Shown here: positions 52,031-60,890 of the stretch, one piece after another
How positions within the stretch are numbered: position 1 is the stretch's first letter
Layout: each line of letters begins with the position of its first letter
NCBI GenBank assembly: GCA_040881665.1
Contig: JBBECT010000004.1
Location: 506,303 to 570,302 of the forward strand
Direction: 5' to 3'
Length of the DNA: 64,000 nucleotides
Source of the DNA: Actinomycetota bacterium
GTDB lineage: Bacteria; Actinomycetota; UBA4738; HRBIN12
The notes under the pieces: generated by a model
Databases searched by the model: none
The model's input: only the letters and a program-made list of their open reading frames with translations
What the model was told of the DNA's origin: nothing
Position numbers and translations under genes: made by a program

Positions 52031-53404
52031 ATGCGCCGCCGCTCGCTCTTCCTGTTGGTGTTCGCCTTCCTGTGCGCGTTGGGTTCGCCGGCCGCCGGTC
52101 AGAACGACGCTCCCGATCCCGGTGAAGTTCCCACGGTCGAGGTCGTGAAGGTGAACGGCGCTCTCGACCGGGTGCTCACCGACTTCCTCCTCGGTGAGCT
52201 CGCCGACGCCGAGGCGTCCGGGAGCACCCTGGTGCTCCAGCTCGACTCCTCGGGCACCCTCGACGTCGACGCCTTGGCGCTGGCCCAGCGGATCCACGAG
52301 GCCGAGGTGCCGGTCGTCGTCTGGAACGGCGACGTTCCCTCGAGCGTGCGCGGCGGCGCCCTGCTGCTGATGGCCGCCTCGAGCGTCGCGGCCATCTCGC
52401 CGGGCTCGGCGACCGGCCCGCTCGAGCCGGTCGACCTCGCCCGTCCCGAACGCGTCGTGGAGGACGCCGACGGGATCGTCTCTGGCTGGTACGCCGACTT
52501 CGACAAGGGCCAGGCCCCCGCACTGTCCGCGCTGACCGGGGCGGTCCCGGGACAGGACGCCCTCGACCTGAACCTCGCGCAGGAGGCCGCGCCGTCGATC
52601 CCGGCGCTGCTCGAGGTGATCGATGGGCTCGAGGTCGGCACCGCCGCCGGCCCGGTCACGCTCGAGACGGCACTCGCGCAGGAAGAGGGCGTGGACGAGC
52701 CGGTCCTGTGGACGTTCCGCGACCTCGGACCGTTCGGACGGGTGTTGCACGCGATGATCTCGCCCTCGGCGATCTACCTGCTGCTGTGTCTCGGTCTCGC
52801 GGGCGTGGCTTTCGAGGTCACGCAGCCGGGATTCGGCTTCGCGGGGTTCGCGGGACTCGGTTCCCTCGCGCTCGCGATCTACGGACTGTTCCTCGTTCCC
52901 TTCAACCCGCTCGGCCTGGTCGTGCTCCTCGCGGGCGTGGGTCTGCTGGTGCTCGACGTGCAGCTTCGATCCCTCGGGTGGCGGACGTGGTCCGGGCTCG
53001 CGGTCTTCGTCCTCGGGTCGCTGCTGGTGTTCGGCGGCGTGTCCGACCTGATCGATCTCTCGCCCTGGTTGATCGGATCGATGACGGTCGCGTCCGTCCT
53101 CTACTACGGGTTCGCGCTCACGGTCGCGATCCAATCCCGGGATCGCATCTCGACCCAGCAGCGGGGGCTGATCGGTCTCGTCGGCGAGGCGCGCAACGAT
53201 CTCAACCCGGTCGGGGGGGTCTACGTGAAGGGCACGATGTGGCGCGGAAAGGCGATCGAAGGCGAGATCCCGCAGGGAACGCGCGTCCGTGTTCGCCGGG
53301 TAGACGGGTTGGTCCTCGCGGTGGAGCCGGTCGCCGACGATGCCTCCGACCTCGAGGCCGACGTGACCGGCCCGGACGGGCAGCCGTCACCGGCGGGCGC
53401 ATAG
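52031..53404 (+). CDS. NfeD-family membrane protein with degenerate protease-like domain
   Basis: 457 residues. Signal-like helix (about 5-22), a ClpP-like domain (about 35-215), four to five membrane helices (about 243-370; rich in Gly, GFGFAGFAGLGS) and a C-terminal OB-fold NfeDC domain (about 380-445; GLIGLVGEARNDLNPVGGVYVKG). Long NfeD proteins cleave membrane substrates and usually sit with stomatin/SPFH partners; none is seen here. The nucleophile Ser of the family (in an AASAG-like loop) appears missing, since the aligned stretch is SSVRGGALLLM. TACGAT at 52019-52024 ends six bases before the ATG: leaderless. Confidence 0.8.
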   Translation: MRRRSLFLLVFAFLCALGSPAAGQNDAPDPGEVPTVEVVKVNGALDRVLTDFLLGELADAEASGSTLVLQLDSSGTLDVDALALAQRIHEAEVPVVVWNGDVPSSVRGGALLLMAASSVAAISPGSATGPLEPVDLARPERVVEDADGIVSGWYADFDKGQAPALSALTGAVPGQDALDLNLAQEAAPSIPALLEVIDGLEVGTAAGPVTLETALAQEEGVDEPVLWTFRDLGPFGRVLHAMISPSAIYLLLCLGLAGVAFEVTQPGFGFAGFAGLGSLALAIYGLFLVPFNPLGLVVLLAGVGLLVLDVQLRSLGWRTWSGLAVFVLGSLLVFGGVSDLIDLSPWLIGSMTVASVLYYGFALTVAIQSRDRISTQQRGLIGLVGEARNDLNPVGGVYVKGTMWRGKAIEGEIPQGTRVRVRRVDGLVLAVEPVADDASDLEADVTGPDGQPSPAGA

Positions 53405-53509
53405 CCCAAGGTCGGTGGGCGGTCGCGGTCCGACGAATCCGGGCGCCCCGGTTTCCGCGAACAAGTGCATGAAGGGGCGTTTCCGCGCGCCCGAGGAGGT
53501 CCGAACCGC

Positions 53510-53800
53510 ATGGCCGGGCAGGTTCACGCCGCGTGGGACGACAGGTGGCGCCAGCTCGCTGCCTGCAAGGGGGAGGATGCCACCTGGTTCTTCGCCCCCA
53601 GCTACTTCGAGCGCCGCGGTCAGAAGGATGAACGAGAGCGCAAGGCGAAGGCCCTCTGCGGGCGGTGTCCGGTCCGCGAGGAGTGCCTCGAGTACGCGCT
53701 CCGAACCCGCGAGGGACACGGCGTCTGGGGTGGGCTGAACGAGATGGAGCGCCGTGCGGTGCTCCGCCAGCGCGACCTGCGGGAGCTGCAGGCCGGCTGA
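53510..53800 (+). CDS. WhiB-family iron-sulfur transcriptional regulator
   Basis: 96 residues. Four Cys for a [4Fe-4S] cluster: Cys19, Cys50, Cys53 and Cys59 (CKG...CGRCPVREEC), followed by the GVWGG turn (71-75) and a basic tail for DNA contact. WhiB proteins bind the primary sigma factor and are essentially restricted to Actinomycetota and their phages, so this gene is the best taxonomic marker in the window. GAGGAGGT at 53493-53500 fixes ATG 53510. Paralogue class not assigned; it is short, like WhiB1/WhiB2 types. Confidence 0.95.
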   Translation: MAGQVHAAWDDRWRQLAACKGEDATWFFAPSYFERRGQKDERERKAKALCGRCPVREECLEYALRTREGHGVWGGLNEMERRAVLRQRDLRELQAG

Positions 53801-53823
53801 CGGGCCCCGGCTATGCTCCGGGG

Positions 53824-54303
53824 ATGTCGATCGACGAACGTCTCGCCGAGCTCGGGATCGAGCTTCCCGATCCGCCCGGGGCGGTCGGGTCCTACGTCCC
53901 GGTCGCGCGCGACGGGGACCTGGCGTCGGTCTCCGGACAGGTCCCGCTGATCGATGGGGCGATCCTGCACCCGGGCCGTGTCGGCGCCGACGTCCCGGTC
54001 GAGAGGGCGCAGGAAGCCGCGCGCCGATGCGTGCTGCAAACCCTCTCCGCGTTGCGCGCCGAGCTCGGTTCCCTCGAGAGGATCCGTCGGGTGCTCCAGG
54101 TCTCGGTGTTCGTGGTGTCCGCACCGGGCTTCACGGGCCAGTCCGTCGTCGCGAACGCCGCGAGCGATCTGCTCGCCGAGGTGCTCGGCGCGGCCGGTAC
54201 CCACTCACGGGCGGCGATCGGGGTGGCCGAGCTTCCGCTCGGAGCTCCCGTCGAGGTCACGCTCGTGGCACGTGTGGACGAGGACGAGGGCTCACCCGGC
54301 TGA
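53824..54303 (+). CDS. RidA/YjgF-family protein
   Basis: 159 residues of the chorismate-mutase-like RidA fold, longer-N-terminus subgroup (MSIDERLAELGIELPDPPGAVGSYVPVARDG). Members hydrolyse reactive enamine/imine intermediates or act as ligand binders. The conserved Arg of true RidA is not in its usual context: the C-terminal HSRAAIGVAELPLGAPVEVTLVA matches the family but I cannot assign a substrate. TATGCT at 53812-53817 ends six bases before the ATG, so the mRNA is probably leaderless. It overlaps the convergent selB end by 12 bases. Confidence 0.85.
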   Translation: MSIDERLAELGIELPDPPGAVGSYVPVARDGDLASVSGQVPLIDGAILHPGRVGADVPVERAQEAARRCVLQTLSALRAELGSLERIRRVLQVSVFVVSAPGFTGQSVVANAASDLLAEVLGAAGTHSRAAIGVAELPLGAPVEVTLVARVDEDEGSPG

Positions 54304-56157
54304 TCGATCTCCGGAGCGTGGGAACCGCAGGTCCCCGTCGCGGCGCGTGACTCCGGTCCGGTCGAGGAACTCCAGAAGGGGAACGGCGTACTTGCGTGAG
54401 GTGCCGAGCCGTTCTCGGAATCCACTCACGGTGATCCCCTCGGGGGTTGCCCGAACCGCGCGTGTCGCTTCGTCCACGAACGAGGGAACAAAGACGAGGT
54501 CCGGGGCAACCTGGACGACCGCCCCCGATGCCGCCGCGGCGTCGATCAACTCGGGAGGGGTCCCCGAGGCGACGAGCTGCTTGACGGTGGGCGGTTGCTC
54601 GGGGTGCCTCCCCACCGCGGCGATCAGCTCCGTGAGCCGCGGGTCGGTCTCGTCGAGCGCGACGGTGTGCGCCGAGAGCCGTACGGCGGTGGCCGACCGC
54701 ACGATCGTGCCGTCCTCGGCGAGCTCGTCGAGCATCGTGTCAGCGAGATCGCGGTCCCTCGGACCGCCGTGGCGCGCGAGCGAAGCCGTCGTCGTCGCAC
54801 GAACCGCGGAGAGTTCGTCCCCCCCACGCAGGGGGTTCGCGCGGTGGAACGCCTCCAGTTGCGCCGTCACGTCCCGGTGCACCTCGGCTCGCAGATCGTC
54901 GTCGATCAGCCAGGGACCTCCGATGCCGGGTACCCCGGTCAGCAGCTCTGCGTCGTCGGCTCGGATCGCGCCGCGCTCGCGCAGCAACAGCTCCGGGAGG
55001 CCGGCCGCCCGGGCGCGGTCTCGACGTTCGAGCCGTGCCACGGTGTCGGCCGCCGATGCGCGCGTCGGACGCAGATCGAGGACCCGGCCTCCGGCGACGG
55101 TCTCGCGACGACCCGCCTCGCGCAGCACGAGCAGATCGAAGGGGGCGAACGCATGCGGCCGCGCAAGGTGCAGGCGTGCGAACGCGGTTCCATCGGGATC
55201 GAGCCGCGTGGAACCGAGCAGTCGGAGCCGCGCGTCGATCTCCGCCGCGCCGGCGTAGACCTTGTAGGCCCCCCGCGCGGTGATCGGGTGCGACAGGGAG
55301 CGCACGGGGGTCAGCCGGACGTCGACGACGGCGGTGCCGGCGAACGCTCCGGGCCGCGTGAGCACCGCTCCTCGCTCGACGTCGTCGCGATCGACCCCCG
55401 CGAGGTTCACCGCCACGCGCGAGACCGGGACGGCCTGCTCGATCTGCCGTTCGTGGCTCTGCAAGCCACGGATCCGGGCACGGCGACCGTCCGGGAGCAG
55501 CTCCACCTCCTCGCCGACGGTGAGTGCGCCGCCGGTGAGGGTTCCCGTGACGACCGTTCCCGCCCCCCTGATCGTGAACACGCGATCGACGTGCAGGCGC
55601 GCCCGATCCACGTCCTCGATCGCCGCGCCGTCCGCTGGGATGCGGCCGACGAGCTCGTCCAGCGCTGCGCGGAGATCATCGAGTCCCGCGCCGGTCGCGG
55701 CCGAGCACGCCACGATGGGAGCATCGGCGAGCACGGTGCCGCGCGTTCGCTCGCGAACCTCGTCGCGTGCGATCGCGAGCGTCTCTTCGTCGACGAGGTC
55801 GGCCTTCGTGAGCGCGACGACGCCGCGCGCTCCGAGCAGGTCGAGGATCTCGAGGTGTTCCTCGGACTGTGGCTTCCATCCCTCGTCCGCGGCGACGACG
55901 AACAGCACGTCACGCACCGGGCCGACCCCGGCGAGCATGTTCCGGATGAAGCGCTCGTGACCGGGAACGTCGACGAACCCGATCTCGCGACCAGACGGCA
56001 GCGCGCACCAGGCGAATCCAAGGTCGATCGTGAGACCGCGGCGCTTCTCCTCTTCCCAGCGGTCGGGGTCGATCCCGGTGAGCCGGACGATCAGGGAGGA
56101 CTTGCCGTGGTCGACGTGTCCCGCCGTGGCGACGACGCGCAGCGCGGCCTCGGCCAC
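54292..56157 (-). CDS. selB: Selenocysteine-specific elongation factor SelB
   Basis: 621 residues. GTPase domain with GHVDHGKSSL near residue 13, DVPGHERFIRNML and TKADLVD; beta-barrel domains II and III (about 175-370); and C-terminal winged-helix repeats (about 400-621) that bind the SECIS hairpin. It brings selenocysteinyl-tRNA to UGA codons in selenoprotein mRNAs. It starts at GTG 56157, seven bases after the selA stop, so selA-selB is one operon. Length is typical. No selenoprotein gene was recognised in the window. Confidence 0.95.
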   Translation of the reverse strand: MAEAALRVVATAGHVDHGKSSLIVRLTGIDPDRWEEEKRRGLTIDLGFAWCALPSGREIGFVDVPGHERFIRNMLAGVGPVRDVLFVVAADEGWKPQSEEHLEILDLLGARGVVALTKADLVDEETLAIARDEVRERTRGTVLADAPIVACSAATGAGLDDLRAALDELVGRIPADGAAIEDVDRARLHVDRVFTIRGAGTVVTGTLTGGALTVGEEVELLPDGRRARIRGLQSHERQIEQAVPVSRVAVNLAGVDRDDVERGAVLTRPGAFAGTAVVDVRLTPVRSLSHPITARGAYKVYAGAAEIDARLRLLGSTRLDPDGTAFARLHLARPHAFAPFDLLVLREAGRRETVAGGRVLDLRPTRASAADTVARLERRDRARAAGLPELLLRERGAIRADDAELLTGVPGIGGPWLIDDDLRAEVHRDVTAQLEAFHRANPLRGGDELSAVRATTTASLARHGGPRDRDLADTMLDELAEDGTIVRSATAVRLSAHTVALDETDPRLTELIAAVGRHPEQPPTVKQLVASGTPPELIDAAAASGAVVQVAPDLVFVPSFVDEATRAVRATPEGITVSGFRERLGTSRKYAVPLLEFLDRTGVTRRDGDLRFPRSGDRSAG

Positions 56158-56164
56158 CGGCCGG

Positions 56165-57556
56165 TCAGGGCTCCTCGTCGTCGGGGAACTCATCGAGCTC
56201 CAGTGCGTAGAGCACCGCGCGCGCGATGTCGTGGAGCTGCTCGTCGAACACGGTCCGGCAGTCGAGCAGCACGTGCTGCTCCTCGATCCTGCAGAACACC
56301 GATGGACGCGCTGTCCGGAGCCGTGCGGCGAGGCTCGGAGGGTTCGGATGGCGCACCGCGACCCCCCACGAGGGGAGTGCCTGTCCCGGGACCGAGCCGC
56401 CGCCGACCGCGGCCTCGGTCTTCTGTACGTGCGCTCCCTCGAGCTCGCCATCGAGGGACTCTGCGAGCCGGCGTGCTCGATCGTGCACCACGTCGGCGCT
56501 CTCGCGGAGCATGCGCCACACGGGCAGCTCGTCGTGACGACCCCGCGCGTGCAGCAGCAGCACCGACTCGAGGGCTGCGACCTGCATCTTGTCGACGCGG
56601 ACGGCCCGCGCGATCGGGTGTCGGCGGAGCTTGTCCACGAGGTCGGCGCGGCCCAGGACGATCCCCGCCTGGGGCCCACCCAAGAGCTTGTCGCCCGAGA
56701 AGGTCACCAGGTCGGCGCCCGCGGCGAGCGATCCGGCGGCGCTCGGTTCCTCCTTCGGGACGCCGGGAAGTCGATCGAGCAGGCCCGAGCCGAGATCGTG
56801 GACGAACGGCACGCCGGCCTTGGCGGCGATCGTCGCGAGATCGGACGTCGCGGGGGACGCGGTGAACCCCACGACGCGGTAGTTGCTCGGATGCACCTTG
56901 AGCACGAGCCCAGTCGACGCGTCGATCGCGGCGCGGTAATCGGCTGCGCGCGTGCGGTTCGTGGTCCCGACCTCGACGAGCTTCGCACCCGACGCCTTCA
57001 TGATGTCGGGGATCCGGAACTCCCCGCCGATCTCGATCAGCTCGCCGCGGGAGACGAGCACCCCCTTGCGTCGCGCGAGCGCCGCGAGGGTCAGCAGCAG
57101 CGCCGCCGCGCAGTTGTTCACGACGAGAGCGTCTTCCGCACCGGTGATCGCGGTGAGGATCCGCTCGGCTCGCGTGCTGCGCTTCCCCCGGCGTCCCGTC
57201 TCGCGATCGATCTCCAGATCGCCGTACCCGGAAGCGAGCATCGCGTGCGAGATCGCGTCCTCCGGCAGGGGCGCGCGTCCGAGCCCGGTGTGGAGGACGA
57301 CGCCCGTGGCGTTGATCACCGGGAGCAGCCCCGTCGCCACGATCGAGGCCACGTGGGCGGCGCGTCCGAGCAGGACGTCCTCGCCGGGCGGGTCGACGCC
57401 GTCGGCGGCGGCAGAACGCGCCTCGGCGAGCACCTGCGCGAGCGCGGCTTTCAACAGCGGACGCCCCAACTCATCAGCCGCCCGCCGTCCCGGTTCGGAG
57501 CGCAGGAGTGCGTCGACCGATGGAAGCCTGCGTCGGAGTCCGGCGTCGGTGCTCAT
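56165..57556 (-). CDS. selA: L-seryl-tRNA(Sec) selenium transferase
   Basis: 463-residue PLP enzyme that converts seryl-tRNA(Sec) to selenocysteinyl-tRNA(Sec) using selenophosphate. The PLP Lys290 lies in FSGDKLLGGPQAG; NATGVVLHTGLGRAPL, GYGDLEID and RGELIEIGGEFRIPDI are signature segments. Length is normal. With selB it forms the selenocysteine operon; selD and the tRNA-Sec gene are not in this window. Confidence 0.96.
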   Translation of the reverse strand: MSTDAGLRRRLPSVDALLRSEPGRRAADELGRPLLKAALAQVLAEARSAAADGVDPPGEDVLLGRAAHVASIVATGLLPVINATGVVLHTGLGRAPLPEDAISHAMLASGYGDLEIDRETGRRGKRSTRAERILTAITGAEDALVVNNCAAALLLTLAALARRKGVLVSRGELIEIGGEFRIPDIMKASGAKLVEVGTTNRTRAADYRAAIDASTGLVLKVHPSNYRVVGFTASPATSDLATIAAKAGVPFVHDLGSGLLDRLPGVPKEEPSAAGSLAAGADLVTFSGDKLLGGPQAGIVLGRADLVDKLRRHPIARAVRVDKMQVAALESVLLLHARGRHDELPVWRMLRESADVVHDRARRLAESLDGELEGAHVQKTEAAVGGGSVPGQALPSWGVAVRHPNPPSLAARLRTARPSVFCRIEEQHVLLDCRTVFDEQLHDIARAVLYALELDEFPDDEEP

Positions 57557-57582
57557 CGTGGTCGGAGCCTACCCCGCCGCTG

Positions 57583-58092
57583 CTACTCGCCGGTCAGACC
57601 GTCGGTCTGCTCCCGCAGGATGTCCAGGTGCCCGTTATGGCGAGCCGTCTCCTCGATCATATGGATCAGGATCCAGCGAAGGGTGCGCGGTCCTCCAGGA
57701 CCGGCTGCGAGGTCGTCGGGGGAGTTATCGACGATGGCGCGGCGGCTCTCGTCGCACGCACGGCGATACAACGCGAAGATGACCTCCGGCGTCTCGCCCG
57801 GCTCGATCCGCAGGTCGGCGTCGGGATCCTCCTCGGTCCACGGGATGCCGACGTCGGGGTCGCCGACGAACTCCTCTCGGAACCAGTGCCGCTCGATCCA
57901 GGCGAGGTGCTTGACGATCGAGAGCATGTTCGTTCCCGACGGCACCTGCTCACGCCGCAGATCGGCCTCCGACACGCCGCCGCACTTCCAGAGCACCGTG
58001 GCCCGCTGGAAGTCGAGGAACTGCCCCAGGGTCTCCATCTCCGTCCCCAGGTGGGCGGGTTCCGGGCGATCGTCGGGTGGCATGGACGCCAT
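57583..58092 (-). CDS. DinB/DUF664-family protein
   Basis: 169-residue four-helix-bundle protein. Conserved metal-binding His are visible in VKHLAWIERHWF and IHMIEETARHNGHLDILRE, matching the DinB/DUF664 group. In Actinomycetota these are often mycothiol-dependent transferases or detoxification enzymes; activity here is not known. ATG 58092 is supported by TAGGCT (58100-58105) seven bases before it, suggesting a leaderless message; ATG 58083 is an in-frame alternative. Confidence 0.85.
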   Translation of the reverse strand: MASMPPDDRPEPAHLGTEMETLGQFLDFQRATVLWKCGGVSEADLRREQVPSGTNMLSIVKHLAWIERHWFREEFVGDPDVGIPWTEEDPDADLRIEPGETPEVIFALYRRACDESRRAIVDNSPDDLAAGPGGPRTLRWILIHMIEETARHNGHLDILREQTDGLTGE

Positions 58093-58165
58093 GGGTTGAA
58101 GCCTATCGAGGGCGGGAGCAGCCGGCCTGGGCGGATCCGGGCCCCGTCTGCGAAGATACGCACGC

Positions 58166-59356
58166 ATGGACACGCGCGAACGCCCGGCCTTCCAGAGCTC
58201 CGTCGTCACGTCGATGGTGCGCGGCGGGGGGCTCGATGTCGAGGTCGTCCCCGCAGGGGGGCTGCGCACCGAGGAGATGATCCTCAACATCGGGCCGCAG
58301 CACCCGTCGACGCACGGGGTGCTGCGTGTCGTCCTCGAGCTCGACGGTGAGGTCATCACTCGCGCGGAACCGGTGATCGGCTACATGCACCGCGCGGCCG
58401 AGAAGCTCGCCGAGCATCGCGATGCACGCCAGGTGCTCGTCCTGATGAACCGCCACGACTGGATCAGCGCGTTCAACAACGAGCTCGGCTGGACGATCGC
58501 GGTCGAGCGGCTCGCCGAGATCGAGGTGCCCGATCGTGCGCAGTGGATACGGACGATGTTCGCGGAATGGAATCGGATCCTGAACCACCTGATGTTCACC
58601 GGCTCCTACCCGCTCGAACTCGGGGCGATGACGCCGATCTTCTACGCGTTCCGTGAGCGCGAGATGATCCAGGACCTGCTGGAGTCGGCGACCGGCGCCC
58701 GGATGCATCACTCGTTCTGCCGGGTCGGGGGCCTGAAGGATGATCTTCCGCGCGGATTCCTCAAGCGTTCGGTCGAGGTCCTCGCAGAGACCCGCAAGCG
58801 GATCGCCGAATTCGAGACCTTGATCATGGGCAACGAGATCCTGTTCGCCCGGACGAGGAACGTCGGGGTGTTGCCCCCTGAGACCGCGGTCGCGTTCGGC
58901 TGTTCCGGTCCGGTGCTGCACGCTTCGGGCGTGCCGATGGACCCGCGCAAGGATGACCCGTACGAGAAGTACGGCGAGGTCGAGTTCGAGGTACCGGTCG
59001 GCAAGGATGGAGACTGCTACGACCGGCTGTGGGTGCTCGTCGAGCGGATGAAGCAGAGCTGCAACATCATCGAGCAGTGCATCGAGAAGCTGCCGGCGGG
59101 CCAGTTCCGTGCGGCGAAGCTCCCCAAGACGCTGAAGATGGATGGCGAGATCTACGTCCGGACCGAGAACCCCCTCGGGTTGATGGGCTACTACCTGATC
59201 GGCGACGGGGGCACGGAGCCGTACCGTCTGAAGATGCGCACGTCCTCGTTCAGCAACGTGTCGGTGCTCCCGGCGATGTTGCCCGGAACGCTCGTCTCGG
59301 ACCTCGTGGCGATCCTCGGCTCGATCTTCTTCGTCGTCGGCGACGTCGACCGCTAG
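58166..59356 (+). CDS. nuoD: NADH-quinone oxidoreductase subunit D, orphan copy
   Basis: 396-residue 49-kDa-type subunit of complex I, which shapes the quinone pocket with NuoB. Signature stretches are intact: LNIGPQHPSTHGVLRVVLELDGE, GYMHRAAEKLAE, NRILNHLMFTG, and the C-terminal FSNVSVLPAMLPGTLVSDLVAILGSIFFVVGDVDR. The protein appears full length and undamaged. No other nuo gene adjoins it: the flanks are a DinB gene and a secreted protein gene. Its TAG shares CTAG with the convergent neighbour's stop. Confidence 0.93.
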   Translation: MDTRERPAFQSSVVTSMVRGGGLDVEVVPAGGLRTEEMILNIGPQHPSTHGVLRVVLELDGEVITRAEPVIGYMHRAAEKLAEHRDARQVLVLMNRHDWISAFNNELGWTIAVERLAEIEVPDRAQWIRTMFAEWNRILNHLMFTGSYPLELGAMTPIFYAFREREMIQDLLESATGARMHHSFCRVGGLKDDLPRGFLKRSVEVLAETRKRIAEFETLIMGNEILFARTRNVGVLPPETAVAFGCSGPVLHASGVPMDPRKDDPYEKYGEVEFEVPVGKDGDCYDRLWVLVERMKQSCNIIEQCIEKLPAGQFRAAKLPKTLKMDGEIYVRTENPLGLMGYYLIGDGGTEPYRLKMRTSSFSNVSVLPAMLPGTLVSDLVAILGSIFFVVGDVDR

Positions 59357-60810
59357 GTCTGGCGGTTGAACCACACCCCGCCGGGACCGGTCCAGCTGAA
59401 CCCTTCTCCCCACGTGGCGATCGTCTTGCCCGTGCTCGTGATCGCCAGCTCCCCGTAGTCTCCGTAGACCTCGTCGAAGCCCGCCGCGTCCTTGTAGTCG
59501 GCGCCGGATGGTGCGTCGGAGATCTTGGTCGGCGAGGTCCACGTGGCTCCACCGTCGGTGGAGGAGCGGTACCACACGTTCCAGGAGTCCGCGTCGACTC
59601 CGCTGGTCTCCATGTACCAAGCGCGGACGTCACCGGTTCCGCGGGCCTCCACCGCCGGTGAGGTCGCGTGCTCCGCGGCCGTGGAGATCCCGGAACGGGC
59701 GGTCCACGTCGCTCCGCCGTCGGTCGACCGACGCACCCAGATCCGCTGGGGTCCGCCTGCGGTCGTCGCCCCGTCGTACAGCAGGGTCAGCGCGCCGTTC
59801 GCGGCCGCGGAGATCGCCGAGTGCCCCAGGTAGAAGTCGCTGCTGCAGCCGTCCGCGACGCAGGGGATCCCCGGTTCGACGGCGTCCACGATCACGTTCT
59901 GCCACGTCTGTCCCTGGTTCGTCGATCGGAGAACATGCTGTTGCACCGGGCCTTCGGGACTTGATCCGGGACCCGTGTAGCTGATGCTGCTTTCGGAGAA
60001 CACGACCGTTCCGTTGGGAAGGACGTCGGCGTCGAACGCGAAGAAGTAGCGACCGGAATCGACGATCTTCGTCTGTGTCCACGTGACGCCGGCGTCGTGC
60101 GACTGCGCGACGTACGGATCGCCGAAGCTCGGTCCGTTCCACGAGACGTAGACGTGCTGGCCGTCGTCGCTCATCGCCAGGACGGGCTTGTCCTGCCATT
60201 GCACCTTGCCGTAGGTCTTCACGGGGGTGCTCCAGGTGGCCCCGTGGTCGGTCGACTTGGAGAAAACGACCTTGGAGTCGTTCATCCACACGGCATGGAC
60301 GTGGCCGGTGTTCGGAACGACCTCGATGATGGGATCGAACTGGCCTTTGACACCGCGACATTCGCAGATGAACTGTCCGCCGCTCCATGTCTGCCCGTTG
60401 TCGGTCGAGCGCTCCAGGATCAGGTTCGGGGACGGACACCGGCTTCCGCACGCCGTCGGCCCGCCGTAGCGCGTGACGAGCAGATACGCGAAGGACCCGT
60501 TCGGATCGGTAGCGATCGCGGGTTCCCAGTCGTCACCCGTCGCATCGAACAGCTGCTCCCCGCTCCACCCGGCAGCGGCGAGCGGTTGGATCCGCCCCGT
60601 CTTCCCTGCGATGCCCGCTCCTCGCGCTTCGGCGAGGGCATCCTCGCGCAACTGCGTGCTCAGAGCCTGCTCCTGCGCCTCCTCGTTGCCGCCGCGAACA
60701 TTCTCCGCGGATCCCGCCTGCGGCGCCGCTCGGGCGACGAGCAGGGCGCCGGTCAAGGCGGCCGCGGCCACCAACGTGATGCCCGTCGTGACGATCCGGC
60801 GCTGCTGCAT
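59353..60810 (-). CDS. Secreted Asp-box (BNR/sialidase-like) propeller protein
   Basis: 485 residues with a signal peptide (about 9-30). The body carries at least six Asp-box turns: RSTDNGQTW, KSTDHGATW, QSHDAGVTW, RSTNQGQTW and two near RSTDGGATW, spaced as in six-bladed sialidase-type propellers. The catalytic Arg triad, Tyr and Glu of true sialidases cannot be recognised, so it may bind or hydrolyse glycans, or only bind. Several Cys may form disulfides. AAGGAGG precedes the ATG. It is divergent from the sugar-type ABC operon, which fits a carbohydrate role. Confidence 0.75.
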   Translation of the reverse strand: MQQRRIVTTGITLVAAAALTGALLVARAAPQAGSAENVRGGNEEAQEQALSTQLREDALAEARGAGIAGKTGRIQPLAAAGWSGEQLFDATGDDWEPAIATDPNGSFAYLLVTRYGGPTACGSRCPSPNLILERSTDNGQTWSGGQFICECRGVKGQFDPIIEVVPNTGHVHAVWMNDSKVVFSKSTDHGATWSTPVKTYGKVQWQDKPVLAMSDDGQHVYVSWNGPSFGDPYVAQSHDAGVTWTQTKIVDSGRYFFAFDADVLPNGTVVFSESSISYTGPGSSPEGPVQQHVLRSTNQGQTWQNVIVDAVEPGIPCVADGCSSDFYLGHSAISAAANGALTLLYDGATTAGGPQRIWVRRSTDGGATWTARSGISTAAEHATSPAVEARGTGDVRAWYMETSGVDADSWNVWYRSSTDGGATWTSPTKISDAPSGADYKDAAGFDEVYGDYGELAITSTGKTIATWGEGFSWTGPGGVWFNRQT

Positions 60811-60852
60811 CCAACGTCCTCCTTGAGTCGGCCCCGGAACCGTAGGCCTCGG

Positions 60853-60882
60853 TTGAACGCGGGGTCAAATCAGGGCTATCGT
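60853..60882 (+). promoter_or_regulatory. Promoter of the ABC transporter operon
   Basis: -35 TTGAAC (60853-60858), 18 bases, -10 TATCGT (60877-60882), eight bases before the GTG start at 60891. Transcription would start at or just before the start codon. Confidence 0.5.
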
Positions 60883-60890
60883 CCGCGCCT

